Assembly (NCBI GenBank): GCA_963575745.1
Contig: CAUYUJ010019945.1
Span: 1 to 64,000, forward strand
Reading direction: 5' to 3'
Length of the DNA stretch: 64,000 bases
Source: Prorocentrum cordatum
Lineage: Eukaryota; Sar; Dinophyceae; Prorocentrales; Prorocentraceae
Numbering within the stretch: position 1 is the first letter of the stretch; every line of letters begins with the position of its first letter. A program made the translations under genes and the position numbers. The notes below the pieces were generated by a model, which worked only from the letters and a program-made list of their open reading frames with translations, was not told the origin of the DNA and ran no database searches. Positions 9,806 through 20,167 of this stretch are shown piece by piece.

Positions 9806-11883
9806 ATGCAACAGTTCGTATACGCTGTTCTTGGTGCATGTTGCATCTCTGCAGCGTCGTCCATATCAATGACTTCCCTTCCACCTGCGCCGAAACGGTG
9901 CAAAGTGATAGAGCTGGGCAGGAAAAGCCACGTCACTGCGAGCGCACTCTGCAACTTACTCAAGGAGTTGAAAGACCAGCCATTGCCAGCCTTCTCCAGC
10001 CGAACCACCCAGCGGCGACAGCGAGAGCAGATCAGCAACGAGAAAACATCGTTTGGGCCTTTGCTTCAAGAGATGAATGTTAGCGGTGGGGGTGGACATG
10101 CTGATGATGTTGTTTTAGATTTTCAGCACCCTCTTGCATGGTTGGAAGTTGCGTGTAAAAAAAAGTGAGTCGTACCGCGATATGGTGACAACAGCTTTGG
10201 ATAAGTCCGGAAACAAGATGTCCATACTACTTTACTCAGACGAAGTAACACCAGGGCAAGCATTAACGTCCCACCATACACGCAACATACAAGCCATGGA
10301 CTGGTCATTTTTGGAGCTGGAGTTTCCGACGCTCTCAAATGAACTAGCGTGGGCCACCCTCGCGGCCCCGCGGACCGATGCGGTCAGATATGTTCAAATA
10401 TGGGCGTGGGTTGTTCTTTGGTGACACTTATGATTTACGGGCGGGTGTTCACGTTCAGATTGCAGGGGAACTTCGCCCCAGACTCATTCATGGTTCCCTT
10501 GCTCTGGTGATTCAAGATGAAAGGGCGCACAACGCCGCCAGTGCCGTCATGGGAGCGACGGGCCATAAATTATGCCCCCTATGTAAGAACGTAGTGGGGC
10601 ACAAGAGTTCGCTGTTGCCAGATCCTGGCCGATATTTAATTCCCGCCACGGAAATAGACGTAAGTAAGTTCGATCTTCACAGCGACGAGTCTGTGAAGGC
10701 TGTGCAAAGACGGCTGGCGCAGATGGCAGCTTCGGGCACTCAGGCTGAATTGGAGGAGCTGGAAACTCTTTTTGGATTCCATTTCGTGCCAACGGGCATG
10801 ATGCAATGTCCGAGGCTAGACGTGAACTTAGTGTCGACGTGGGGGTGGGATAGGCTCCATTGTTACGTGGTGGGTGGGGTTTTCAATAACGAGGTCGAGG
10901 AGTTGGAAAGCAGGCTATCGCAACACGGTTTGGGTGGGAAACAGATTGGTAAATATATTCAGCGGTTTAAGTGGCCGAGCGGTTACGCCAACGCCAAACA
11001 AGTATGCAGGTCAAGGGCTGACAATTCCCCGAAAGATTTAGCGAGTGAGATGCTGTCATTTGCACCCGTCCTGCGGAAGTTCCTAGTGGACGTAGTGATA
11101 CCGACGAAGTTTCTCGAGGACGAAGTGCAGAGCGCTTTGGCGCTCATCGATGTGCTTGAACTTCTGAACATTGCAAATTCGGGTGAGGTGACCCCAGCCG
11201 AGCTGGGGGTAGCGATCTGTACCCACTTCGCTTTGCATCAGGTTGCATACGGTGATCTTCTGTGGGTTCCCAATGCCCACTATTGCCTCCACCTCCCTAC
11301 GCAAATGTTGCAGCACAAATTCATTTTGTCGTGCTTCATGCACGAGCGTAAACATCGGGTATTGAAAAGAATGGCGGAGCATCGGCACAGCCTCCAGAGC
11401 TATAACAAGGGCCTCTTGCAAGAATGTACAGTCCAACATCTGTTTGACATCGACGGCCCGATCGAAGCCACAAGCTTGATTGAGCCAAGACCCGCAAATA
11501 AAAATATGATCCAGATTTTGGATTCAATGTTCAGCTTGCCTCACGGGTGCGAGATCTTGACTGCCAGGTCTCTGATTGCAAACAGTCGCAAAATTGTGAT
11601 GCAATATAGTGTAGCGTATGTTTTAGCAGATGGCCGAGTTCGTTTCGGCTGCGTTTGGTTTCACTTCAGCATTGGAGGAGCGTGCTACAGCTGCATAAGC
11701 CAATGGGAGATGTTGGAGGTGACAGACACTGCAGTGAAGTGTCGAACCTCAGATTCCCCATATGTGTTTTTGAGTAGCTGCATTTTCGAGCCTTGCACGT
11801 TCATGCCTTCAGACGTCGGCAAGATATGCTCAATCATTTTACCCCCGAAGCTCAACCAACGGGTGAGGCGCAGCAGAGCGTGA
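9806..11883 (+). CDS. Family T, copy 1: transposase-like protein (two frame breaks)
   Basis: Intronless copy of about 690 codons in three frames: 9806-10150, 10150-10390, 10390-11883. The first break lies in an A8 run (10147-10154), the second near 10385-10395; removing one base at each restores a protein collinear with the copy at 48069-50850. Landmarks: YSDEVTPGQ (acidic motif after a hydrophobic strand), CPLCKNV (CxxC), WGWDRLHCYVVGGV (D-x-x-H), and HYCLHLPTQ...CFMHERKHRVLKRM (H-rich block followed by E and basic residues). Spaced D, D and E in such contexts recall DDE transposases of the Plavaka/CACTA-like type. I also recall this as a very common uncharacterised dinoflagellate family. 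Transposase identity is inference; breaks may be real or sequencing errors. Confidence 0.6.
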
Positions 11884-11952
11884 AGTCACGCGCGTGGGTT
11901 CGCAGAGTGCCCCCAGAAACGCAAAATCGACCCCGCCCATTCCTACTTGTTT

Positions 11953-12066
11953 TAATCCCACCAGCCCTCTGGGCGCAGGAGGTCCATAGGGCTCTTCCCT
12001 CTCCAACCTCCTGCCGTTCCCTGCTCGAGAGGTTTACCTCCCCCCCCCCGTCCCTGCGTTTTGGGG

Positions 12067-12103
<37 letters not shown>

Positions 12104-13976
12104 CGGGCCCATATCAGCGTCCAAGATGGCCCAAGATGGCTCCAAGAGGGCCTCCGAGAGCGCAAGATGGCCCCCAAGATGGCCCAATATAGCGGTAGAC
12201 GGGTCAAGATAGCCTCCGACACGCGTCCAAGAGCCCCCCCCCCCCCCCCCACCCCCACCCCCCCCCCCCCCCCCCCCCCCAAAACCCCCCCCACCCCCCC
12301 CAAACCCCCCCCCCCCCCCCCCCGCCCCCCCCTCAAGACGGCCCCAAGACGGTTTCAAGTGCCCTCCGAGGCCTCCAAGGACCACCCCTAAGAGGCCACA
12401 ATCCTTCAAACACTGAGGGAACATCAATGTGTCTTGCCTTCTCGCTTTTTCGCCTCCGAAGGGCTCTTGAGGCCTCAAGATGGCCCCAAGATGGCCCAAG
12501 ACAGCCCCAAGAGGGGCCCAAGAGAGCCCCAAGACGGCCCCAAGTGCGCCCAAGAGCGCTCCAAGAGCGGGCCAAGAGGGTCCCAAGACGGCATTTTTGA
12601 GCCTCCGAGGGGGTGGCAAGAATTCCCCCCCCCTCTTTAGCCGTAAGGACCAAGACGGCCTCGAGAGGCCTCCCAGAACTCCCCCAAAGAGCCCCAAGAG
12701 GACACCAAGACCCTCCAAAAGAGCCCCAAGAGGACCCCAAGACGCCCCCAAAGAGCCCCAAGAATCCCCAAGAAGGCCCTAAGAGGACCTAAGGAGAGCC
12801 CCAAGAAAGAGCCCCAGGAGGCCCCAAGAGGGGCCTAAGAGAGTTCCAAGCGGGCCCCAAGATGCCTCCAAGTTTCGGAACGCACGCGAGTTTAAGATAC
12901 AAATCAGTGCAACAGCCATTACGAGTCATCGAAATACACCTCACCTCTCATCGAAGCACCAGCGTAACCTGCACTGATTTCCACCTTAAACTTCAATGCG
13001 GAGAGCGCTCCGCCCACTCTGAAGTGACGATCCCCGCGCTGACGAACACTAGGAAGATTGCTGCGGGGAGCGAGCTATTCGTCAAGCCAGGTGCACCCAC
13101 TAGCAAGGAGGCCGACGCTTCTAAGCAGCGCAGGACTTGCTGAGTCCACAGCCTGGAGGCGCAGAGTTTTGCATCGCATTGCGCAGCACGAGGATTTTTT
13201 TTTTTTTTTTCCCAGGAACACTGCGCGCTGCAGGCTCGCGGTTCGGGCGTTAGTCGGGGAGGGGTGTGCGGGAGGAAGGATGGGAACTCAATGGGTGGAG
13301 GCGGCTTCCGCTCTGAACCAGGATGCGCGCAGCAAGTGGGAGGGTGGAGTTTGCCACCCACGCGGATCGGGTCGCTTGACCCGCCTCTCAATGTCGTTGC
13401 ATCGATGCATTTTTTGTGAGACAGCGGCTCTGACGAGAGGTGGCCGCATCCGGCAACTGCGGACCGCCGCGACGCAAGTGTAGAACTGCGGTGCTTTCAA
13501 TGACAAGGGTCGGCGCGATGAGAAATGCAAAGAAGGCCTCCAGACCCCCCCCCAAAAACAAAAAAAAAAAGGCCCCAGGAGGGCCCCGCGACACTCCAAA
13601 AGAGCCCCCAGAAGCCCCAATAAGGCCCTAAGAGGACCTCAGGAGAGACCCAAGAAAGAGCCCCAGGAGGCCCCAAGAGGGACCAAAGAATCCCACGAAG
13701 GGCCCCAAGAGGCCGCCAAGTTCGATACGCAAGCGGTTTAAGATACAGAATCAGTGCAACAGCCATTACGAGTCATCGAAATACCCCTCACCTCTCATCG
13801 AAGCACCATCGAAATTTGCACCCATTTCAATCTTAAGCTTCAATGCGGGAAGCTATGTGATGCTTGTGTTCTCGAAGACGGCTGCGCGACTGCATGCGTT
13901 CTGCCGCCCCTGATTCACTCACTCCCCTGCTGATCGTTTCTGGATGGTGGGGACACGCGAAGCGTCAAGAATTCCC
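11953..13976 (-). mobile_element. Introner-like element B, full length with captured gene tail
   Basis: Begins on plus with AATCCCACCAGCCCTCTGGG (reverse of the right terminus) and ends with GACACGCGAAGCGTCAAGAA (reverse of the left terminus); the CCCACCAGCCC core is inverted at both ends. Inside are a G-run of about 38 (12066-12103), long C-runs (12236-12330), the CCCCAAGAG minisatellite, and a whole A1 tail unit (13003-13845) preceded by the end of another unit. It sits 70 bases after the T1 stop. Confidence 0.7.
13003..13845 (+). repeat. A1 tail unit, copy 3 (captured)
   Basis: Direct match to 2152-2970 including the family A C-terminus with stop (13003-13143) and its 3' flank, about 10 kb from the source and inside element B. 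Differences such as KQRRTC for KKRRTC show divergence since capture. Confidence 0.85.
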
Positions 13977-14640
13977 CCCCCTCTTCGTCCTCCCCCTTCT
14001 CCTCCGAGGGGGGTGGGGCAAATTTGGGGGACCCCCCCCCCCCGACCAACCAGCAAAGGAGAATGCACTTGGACCCCGACAGCAAGCAGCAGAGGCAGCA
14101 AGTGGAAACGGTGGCAGCAAAACACTGCCACCCTCCTCCCCCTCCCCTTCCTCCCCCTCCCCGCCGCTCCCGTGCACCTGGCCCGCCCCCTCTCTGCTCC
14201 TGCCTCTCCTCCTCTCTTTTGCTTGTGGGCAAGAGAGAAACATGTCGGATGGTATCCGAGTTGGCCCACTTAGGGTAACCACTCGGTCCCACTTAGCCTG
14301 GTTAGCTTAACCACTTACCAACCGACATCCAAGGACAACCCACAACATACGAAACGGGATCCGTTGATACCCCCATAAACAGCTTACCCCATATAAGATA
14401 GGAGAATCACATGCACATGCATGTAGCCCAACCGCTTAGCAAGCGCAGCGGCCATCGCAGTGGGCTCCTCTGGCATCCCCCCCGGGGCCCGTTTTGTGAG
14501 GATGTCTCAGGCGAGGGCGCCGGTTTGGGATTCGTCACCGGATCCAGCGGATCCAGCGGATCCGTCCGGAAACGGTGCCGGAGGCCGCTCTGGGCTCGTG
14601 CTCTTCGCGCCGGGGGTGAGGATGACGTGAGTTCCACAGA
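13977..14640. other. C-rich flank, nothing coding
   Basis: Pyrimidine-rich DNA, then ordinary sequence with no gene that I can support. Confidence 0.6.
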
Positions 14641-15700
14641 AACTCCCTCAAATTATGAGGTTGACGATGGTGACGACGATCATGATGATGATGATGATGA
14701 TGCTGAGGATGATGCTGATGATGATGGTGATGATGATGATAATGATCACAAGGAGGAGGAGGAGACGGAGACTCTGGGATGATATCCATGGTCTCAATGT
14801 GTGATAATAAACCAGCGTTTGAGTGGCGGCAAGATCCGCGAATTCCCTCACCAGCGAGCGCTGCTGAGGGTGATGATGATGGTGATGATGATAATGATGA
14901 GAATTATGACGATGCTGATCATGGTGATGATGCTGATGATGTTGATGATGATGATTATGTTGATGATTGTGATGATGATGATGATGATAATGATGATGAG
15001 CAGGAGGAGGAGGAATATGCTGATGTAGATGAAGATGAGGGTGAGCACGAGGGTGAGGGTGAGGGTGAGGATACGGAGGATGATGAGGATGATGATGGTG
15101 GTGCTGATGATGGTGATGCTGATAAGATTGCTGATGCTATGCTTGAGGATGGTACTGATGATGACGTTGAATATGATAGGTACTGATGAGTGTGATGATA
15201 GTTGGGATGAATATGATGATGATGAGGTTGATCGTCAGGGTGATGATGAGGATGACGTTGACGATGGTGATGTTAATGATTATGATGGTCGTGATGAGTT
15301 TGGTTGTGGTGGTGGTGGTGAACATGATGATGTCTATGATGATCAGGTTCACCATGATGTTCATGGCGAGCATGGCATCCAGTAAAATTATGATGATAAT
15401 GGTGATCGTGATGATGATCAGGAGGATGAGGTCGAGGATGAGGACGCTTATGATGAGGTTGACGATGGTGACGGCGATGATGATGCTGATAACAATGATG
15501 CCGATGATGATGCTGCTGATGATGCTGCTGATGATGATCACGAGGAGGAGGAGGTGGAGGAGGAGGAGGAAAAGGAGGAGGAGGAGGAGGAGACTCTCGG
15601 ATGCGATCTGTGGTTTCCATGTGTGATCACAGAAGAGTGCTCGAGCGGCGGCAGGATCCGCGACCTCCCTCACCGGCGAGCGCTGCTCAGTGGGGGACAC
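14641..15700 (+). repeat. GAT/GAG trinucleotide region with an internal duplication
   Basis: Long imperfect (GAT)n tracts alternate with GAG tracts. A 140-160 bp non-repetitive block occurs twice (about 14745-14880 and 15540-15700): GGAGACTC, then a ...CATG/CAATGTGTGAT segment, then GCGGC.AGATCCGCGA and CAGCGAGCGCTGCT-like ends. The acidic ORFs are repeat products. Confidence 0.75.
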
Positions 15701-16302
15701 CACCTGTGGCCCTCGGCCCGCCCGTCGGCCGGGGGATGCCAGCAAAGCGGGCGAGGGGCACCACTCCGAACAGGCCCGATCTGCCTGCGGCCGCCGAGGA
15801 GGCCTCGACCGCCGCGAGCGGCGGGGCCCACGGACGAGGCCGACAGCTCGCGGATCGGCTCGCGGCCCACGAGGAGGCGAGGGCTGCTCAGGACGAGAAG
15901 GCCCTCCTCCTCCCTCCTCCTCCCTCCTCCCTCCTCCCTCCGCCCTCCTCCCTCCCTCCTCCCTCCTCCCTCCTCGCTAAGGCCCGAGCCGTCGGAGGCT
16001 TTTCCTGGCGGTGCGTTTTGCTTTCTGCAGACGGCTTACCGTTAGCTCTTTCACATTGTCCTTTTCACATCGGCATCGCGCCTAGCGCGCCAGCCGCCTG
16101 ACGGCCAGCCGCGCAGCCGCGGAACACGGCTCGTGAAGAGCCAAGGAAGTCCGCAGCACATCGACGTGAACGTTATCGTAGGGCGGACGATCGCCTTCTG
16201 TTGAGACTAGTGGCCGCCCACGATCGGTTTCAAGATCTTGATTTGAGTGATAGAATTCAGGAGGCCGAGGAGCGTTTGAGTTCGCATCATTCGTCGCAGT
16301 CA

Positions 16303-17634
16303 ATGAGCACGTGGACGTGTTCACAATGTGGAATTACAAATTTCTTGGGAAGATCCTCCTGTCGCTTTTGTTCCTCCGTCTTTCAGGACCACCCTGGTGC
16401 ACCGACTTCCCGGCGACCAGCAAAGGGGCGAGGCAAGGCCGCAGCAGAGGGCTTTGTGCGAGACCCGTGGGTCCGCACGCCCCAGTCGCAGGGCGCGCAG
16501 CCCGATGGGCCAGATGCGCGCCCGCGCGCTGCGAGGAGAGCCCTCAGTCCGGCTGTGTCTTTCGCTGGAGAAGACGAGGCGGACGAGGATCGGCAGCCGC
16601 TTGGGATCATGCCTGCGCTGCCGAGAGTTGCCATATATCACTTTCGATACCCTGGGGACTTGCCGCCAGAGGCGAGCCCATCGCAGAGAAATCAGTATAT
16701 TGCCAAGAGACGACAGGAGCTCAAGACTCTAGCTGCTTCTATTCGCATGAAGGACGATACCGGCGAGAGCTCAGGGGACGAGAGAGAATGGTTCAGTGTA
16801 TTGCTCACAGCCATCGATTTATGTCGCTCGTGGCAGGACCAGCACGACCGTCAAGCTACTGCGCTCAGCCGTTCTCGTGTTCGACTGGATCATTTGAATT
16901 CTTCTATCGAGAAAATGGAGAACGAGCTGGAGGTCTTACGGCAGAAGAGGGACGTTGCGGACGAGTGGGTCAATCGACATGAGTGCGCGCTGATGGAGAT
17001 CTCCGAGGAGCGTCCCGCGAATCATCCTGTGCCAGTGGATGGAGGAGAGCCTGCTGTAGAGCCAGCGCCGCGCCCGCGTCAAGTGGGGCTGCAGCGTCCG
17101 CAGCCGATGATGGTGGAACTATCTGTGCAAGAGGCGACCAGAGCACCACAGCCATTACCGCCCATCCAACCTTCACATGTCCCAGATCTGGCTTCCATCC
17201 AGCAGCAGTTGGCCTCGATGACGGAGGCTATGAATTCTTACCAGTCCAGCGTAGATGCTCATGTGTCCACGGTCTCGCAGCAGATCGCAGGGGTCAGTGC
17301 ACGGCACGACGCGCGAGTCATGGCTATTCGGCTGCAGCACATTCCAGAGCAGCAGGCACTCTTGGTTGGAAACCGAGCTGCCGCGCCATCGCCAGGCCTC
17401 ATCCTCAACCAACCTCCCCCGACAGCTGGCGCTCCTCCTCCTGCCGCCGCGCCCCGAGCGGTTTCAAGGTCGCCTCGTGGCGCTGCAGGTGGAGAGAGGG
17501 CGAACGCGGCGACAGAGGCAGCTGCCACGGCGGCCTCGGAGGCAGAAGAGGTGGGGTTGCATCACCGCCCACTCTGGTCAACCAGGATCTCGATCTCCTG
17601 GATGGGAGTGGGCAGCCTCTCTATCGTACGCTAA
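16303..17634 (+). CDS. Gag-like ORF with RanBP2-type zinc finger
   Basis: The frame is open from 16102; the first ATG is at 16303. Residues 4-23 fit the RanBP2 finger exactly: W4, C6, C9, N13, C20, C23. This family binds RNA or ubiquitin in other proteins; here it probably serves nucleic-acid binding by the element's first ORF. A predicted coiled coil follows (HLNSSIEKMENELEVLRQKR), then a Pro/Gln-rich region with a QQLASMTEAMNSYQSSV helix. Near 17545-17640 the coding signal passes to another frame (SPPTLVNQDLDLLDG), so the printed stop at 17632 is probably after a frameshift and the original ORF continued into the RNase H-like part. Confidence 0.65.
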   Translation: MSTWTCSQCGITNFLGRSSCRFCSSVFQDHPGAPTSRRPAKGRGKAAAEGFVRDPWVRTPQSQGAQPDGPDARPRAARRALSPAVSFAGEDEADEDRQPLGIMPALPRVAIYHFRYPGDLPPEASPSQRNQYIAKRRQELKTLAASIRMKDDTGESSGDEREWFSVLLTAIDLCRSWQDQHDRQATALSRSRVRLDHLNSSIEKMENELEVLRQKRDVADEWVNRHECALMEISEERPANHPVPVDGGEPAVEPAPRPRQVGLQRPQPMMVELSVQEATRAPQPLPPIQPSHVPDLASIQQQLASMTEAMNSYQSSVDAHVSTVSQQIAGVSARHDARVMAIRLQHIPEQQALLVGNRAAAPSPGLILNQPPPTAGAPPPAAAPRAVSRSPRGAAGGERANAATEAAATAASEAEEVGLHHRPLWSTRISISWMGVGSLSIVR

Positions 17635-17639
17635 GGTCT

Positions 17640-18320
17640 GACGAACCACAAGCAGGCGCCTTAGTTGACTCACTTAAGGTGCCTTGGGATTTCAGTATAT
17701 GTCAGGACTGGGAGCCCCTCTCTGCCTTTCGGTTGCAATCGTCCCTGTCTTGCCTCTCGCTTCTCCCCCCGTGGTCTAATAGCTTTCAGGCTTGCAACGT
17801 CATTGTTTACACGGGTGGATCTGGGGGCACGGCTTCTAGCCCCTCCGCGTGGGCTTTTGCCGCTGTGGTAGAAGGGCCAAATCAAAGCAGGTGGTTCGGG
17901 GGCTTTGTAGCAGGAAAACTTGAAGGGGATCATCGCGACCCCCCCCCCCCCCCCCCCCCCCCTTCCCCCGCCCAGCCTTCGCAGTTTATGGTCCGAGGTC
18001 GTGCTCCATCTGGGCGATTTCCTGGTCGCATCGAGCAGGTATCGACTCAGCCACTTTCTTTCTTGACAATTTGCTGGTAGCACGTGCTGCCGGGGGGTCT
18101 CAACATTCCTCCTGTCGACGGATATTCCACAGCTCTGCGCTCCCTAGTTTTACTTGCTCAGGTTGAGCGCAGGCTCCCGTTTGTTCACGTGCGAGCGCGC
18201 GAAGATGATCCGCTCAATGAGTTGGTCGATTCGCTAGCTGCGCTAGCTATACTGAGTGTGATTCCCCCCCCCCCCCCTCGGCGTCCCTGGGGTGCTTTGG
18301 AGGATACCCTCGTTGCCTAA
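17640..18320 (+). pseudogene. RNase H-like domain remnant
   Basis: NVIVYTGGSGG followed by AWAFAAVVEG and WFGGFVAGKL resembles the first strands of RNase H (usual motif YTDGS; here D is G). After a C22 homopolymer (17941-17962) and frame changes, FVHVRAREDDPLNELVDSLA resembles the last motif (usual H-x-G-D-P-x-N-E-x-A-D). The altered acidic and histidine positions and the poly-C interruption argue that it is dead. Its place before the endonuclease is unusual, since non-LTR elements usually carry RNase H after the reverse transcriptase. Confidence 0.55.
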
Positions 18321-18512
18321 TGGGCGTGGCTCGAAAAGCTTGGGCCTTCGTTGGGAGTCCAGTTCCCCCCACTGCACGAAGATAAGATGATTCTTGTTAC
18401 AGATGCACCAGGCCAATGGAGATCCCCCCCGTGGTCACACCCTCTAGGCGGCGAGCGTGATCTCTCTTTTTCGGTCGCAAAGATTCCTCATGAGCCAGTT
18501 GTTGATTTTTAA

Positions 18513-20165
18513 ATCCAGTTTGCGCTAGCATTTGCTAATGTTCTGTCGCTGCAGGCTTCCAAGAAAGGACCTCCGAAGAGAGTCGGTCTGTTTGCGCCAG
18601 GTAGCCCCCGGATGCTTGCCAACCAATTCTCCAAACAGGGCTTGCACATCATCGGCGCTGTGGAGTCTCGTATGCCGCGGGAGGGATGGGCACATATAGG
18701 GGACTATATTGTCTTGCGTGGTCCGAGGTCAGAGCATGCAACTCATGGTTGTTCTTTGTGGCTTAGGCGCAGTGTGCCGTCTGCCCCTCAGCTCTCCACC
18801 AGTGCGATTACACGAGACGTTGTCACTGTTGTTATTGCCATCCCTACGGTCTTAGTGGTCGACGTCGCTATTGGGGATGCTACCTCCACCTGCTGCGTAG
18901 GCCATGCCCCGCATACTAAAAAGCACAAGCTGGAGATCAAAGAATGGCGGGAAAAGTTCGAGTCTATCGTTAGAGAAGCCCGCCTCCATACCCCTCGTGT
19001 CTTCGTGCTCGTGGACGCGAACGCAGCTGCTGGGTCTGTCGGTTCGCCTGCCATAGGAGCCCTAGCTATGGAGACGGACAACTTCAAAGGATAATGCTTC
19101 CACCGATTCCTCCTTGATACCTCCTTCTTTGCCCACTCCACCTCTGTTGGGGGCCCGCTCAAGGCCAATGCATGGACCCCCCCTCAGGGCTTCCCCCCCG
19201 CCCGTAGGCTAGATTACATCTGTGCCCCACGTGATCTCCAGCATGCCGTCGCGAGGCCGTGTGTCAACGATGCCATTGTCCTGGCGGTCAAGCGACCTGA
19301 TTATTTGCTCGCGCAGTTGCAAGTTGAACTCACTTTGCCGTCTTTGCGTAATTTTCATGGGATTCTAGGGGGCAAGCCCAGGCTAGACCGTGCTAAGCTT
19401 CAGGACGATGTTCTGTTAAAAGCGTTTGAGGAGTATCTGCAGCAATGTCCTCGGCCGTCTTGGGCCCCCCCCCCGTCCAGACACTGTGACATTACCAATA
19501 GACATGTCAAAGAAGGCATGGCCAGGTTTTTTCAAGTTGAGCCTGAAGTCAAGAAAGTGGGACACCCACCGGAGACAGCCAGACAGATTCAGGCCCTCCA
19601 TCTTACCAGACGCTCCTTACGTCAGCTGCGGTCGGCAGCGACGCCGTTGAGCGCGCGCATTATTTTTGCAGGATGGAGGCAAGTCATTTGGTATAAGTCT
19701 TGGGTTCTGGGTCTTCCCACCTCTCTTTTTCGTCTGGCTTCTACTTGTTCATCACTCCTCCTACGTGTCTTTGGTGCGTCGAGAGAGGTCCGAGACTGTC
19801 GAGCTCGTCATGCTTGTCTCTGGTTGCATACGGCTAAGGTGCCAGAAGCTTGCCTCCATCTCTCTGCGCAGCTCGGCCGCATATCCCAACAGGCTCACGC
19901 TACCGTTAGGGCAGCACTTAAGATGAGGTGGAAAAGGAGAGGACGCGGCAGGGTCAACCTTCCAGCTTTGGCCAGTTGCGACTTTGCGGCTGTCTCTTTT
20001 TTGCTCACTCCCCTCCTGTCCTCCAAGAAGCCTCTCCTGTGGGGGGACATCCTATGGCGCTCCCGCCTATTGGCTGTCAGATTTTCCCCGTTCCAGTTTT
20101 GGCTTGCTGAGCTCTTTGGTTTGGAGGTCAATCGTCGAGTCTCGCTGGGCGCAGCTGAAAACTGA
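18513..20165 (+). pseudogene. APE-like endonuclease domain and linker
   Basis: One frame with a TAA at 18510-18512 just before it and another at 19092-19094. Endonuclease/exonuclease/phosphatase features: IIGAVESRM (metal-binding E), VGHAPHT, VFVLVDANAA (D-x-N) and RRLDYICAP (R-x-D-Y-I). The domain would nick target DNA for target-primed reverse transcription. About 280 residues of linker follow, ending at 20165, after which coding moves to another frame. Stops make this copy inactive. Confidence 0.65.
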
Positions 20166-20167
20166 GG

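Noticed and set aside
14411-15626. Acidic proteins with D/E runs
   Set aside because: Encoded by (GAT)n and (GAG)n;the duplicated non-repeat block does not keep its frame.
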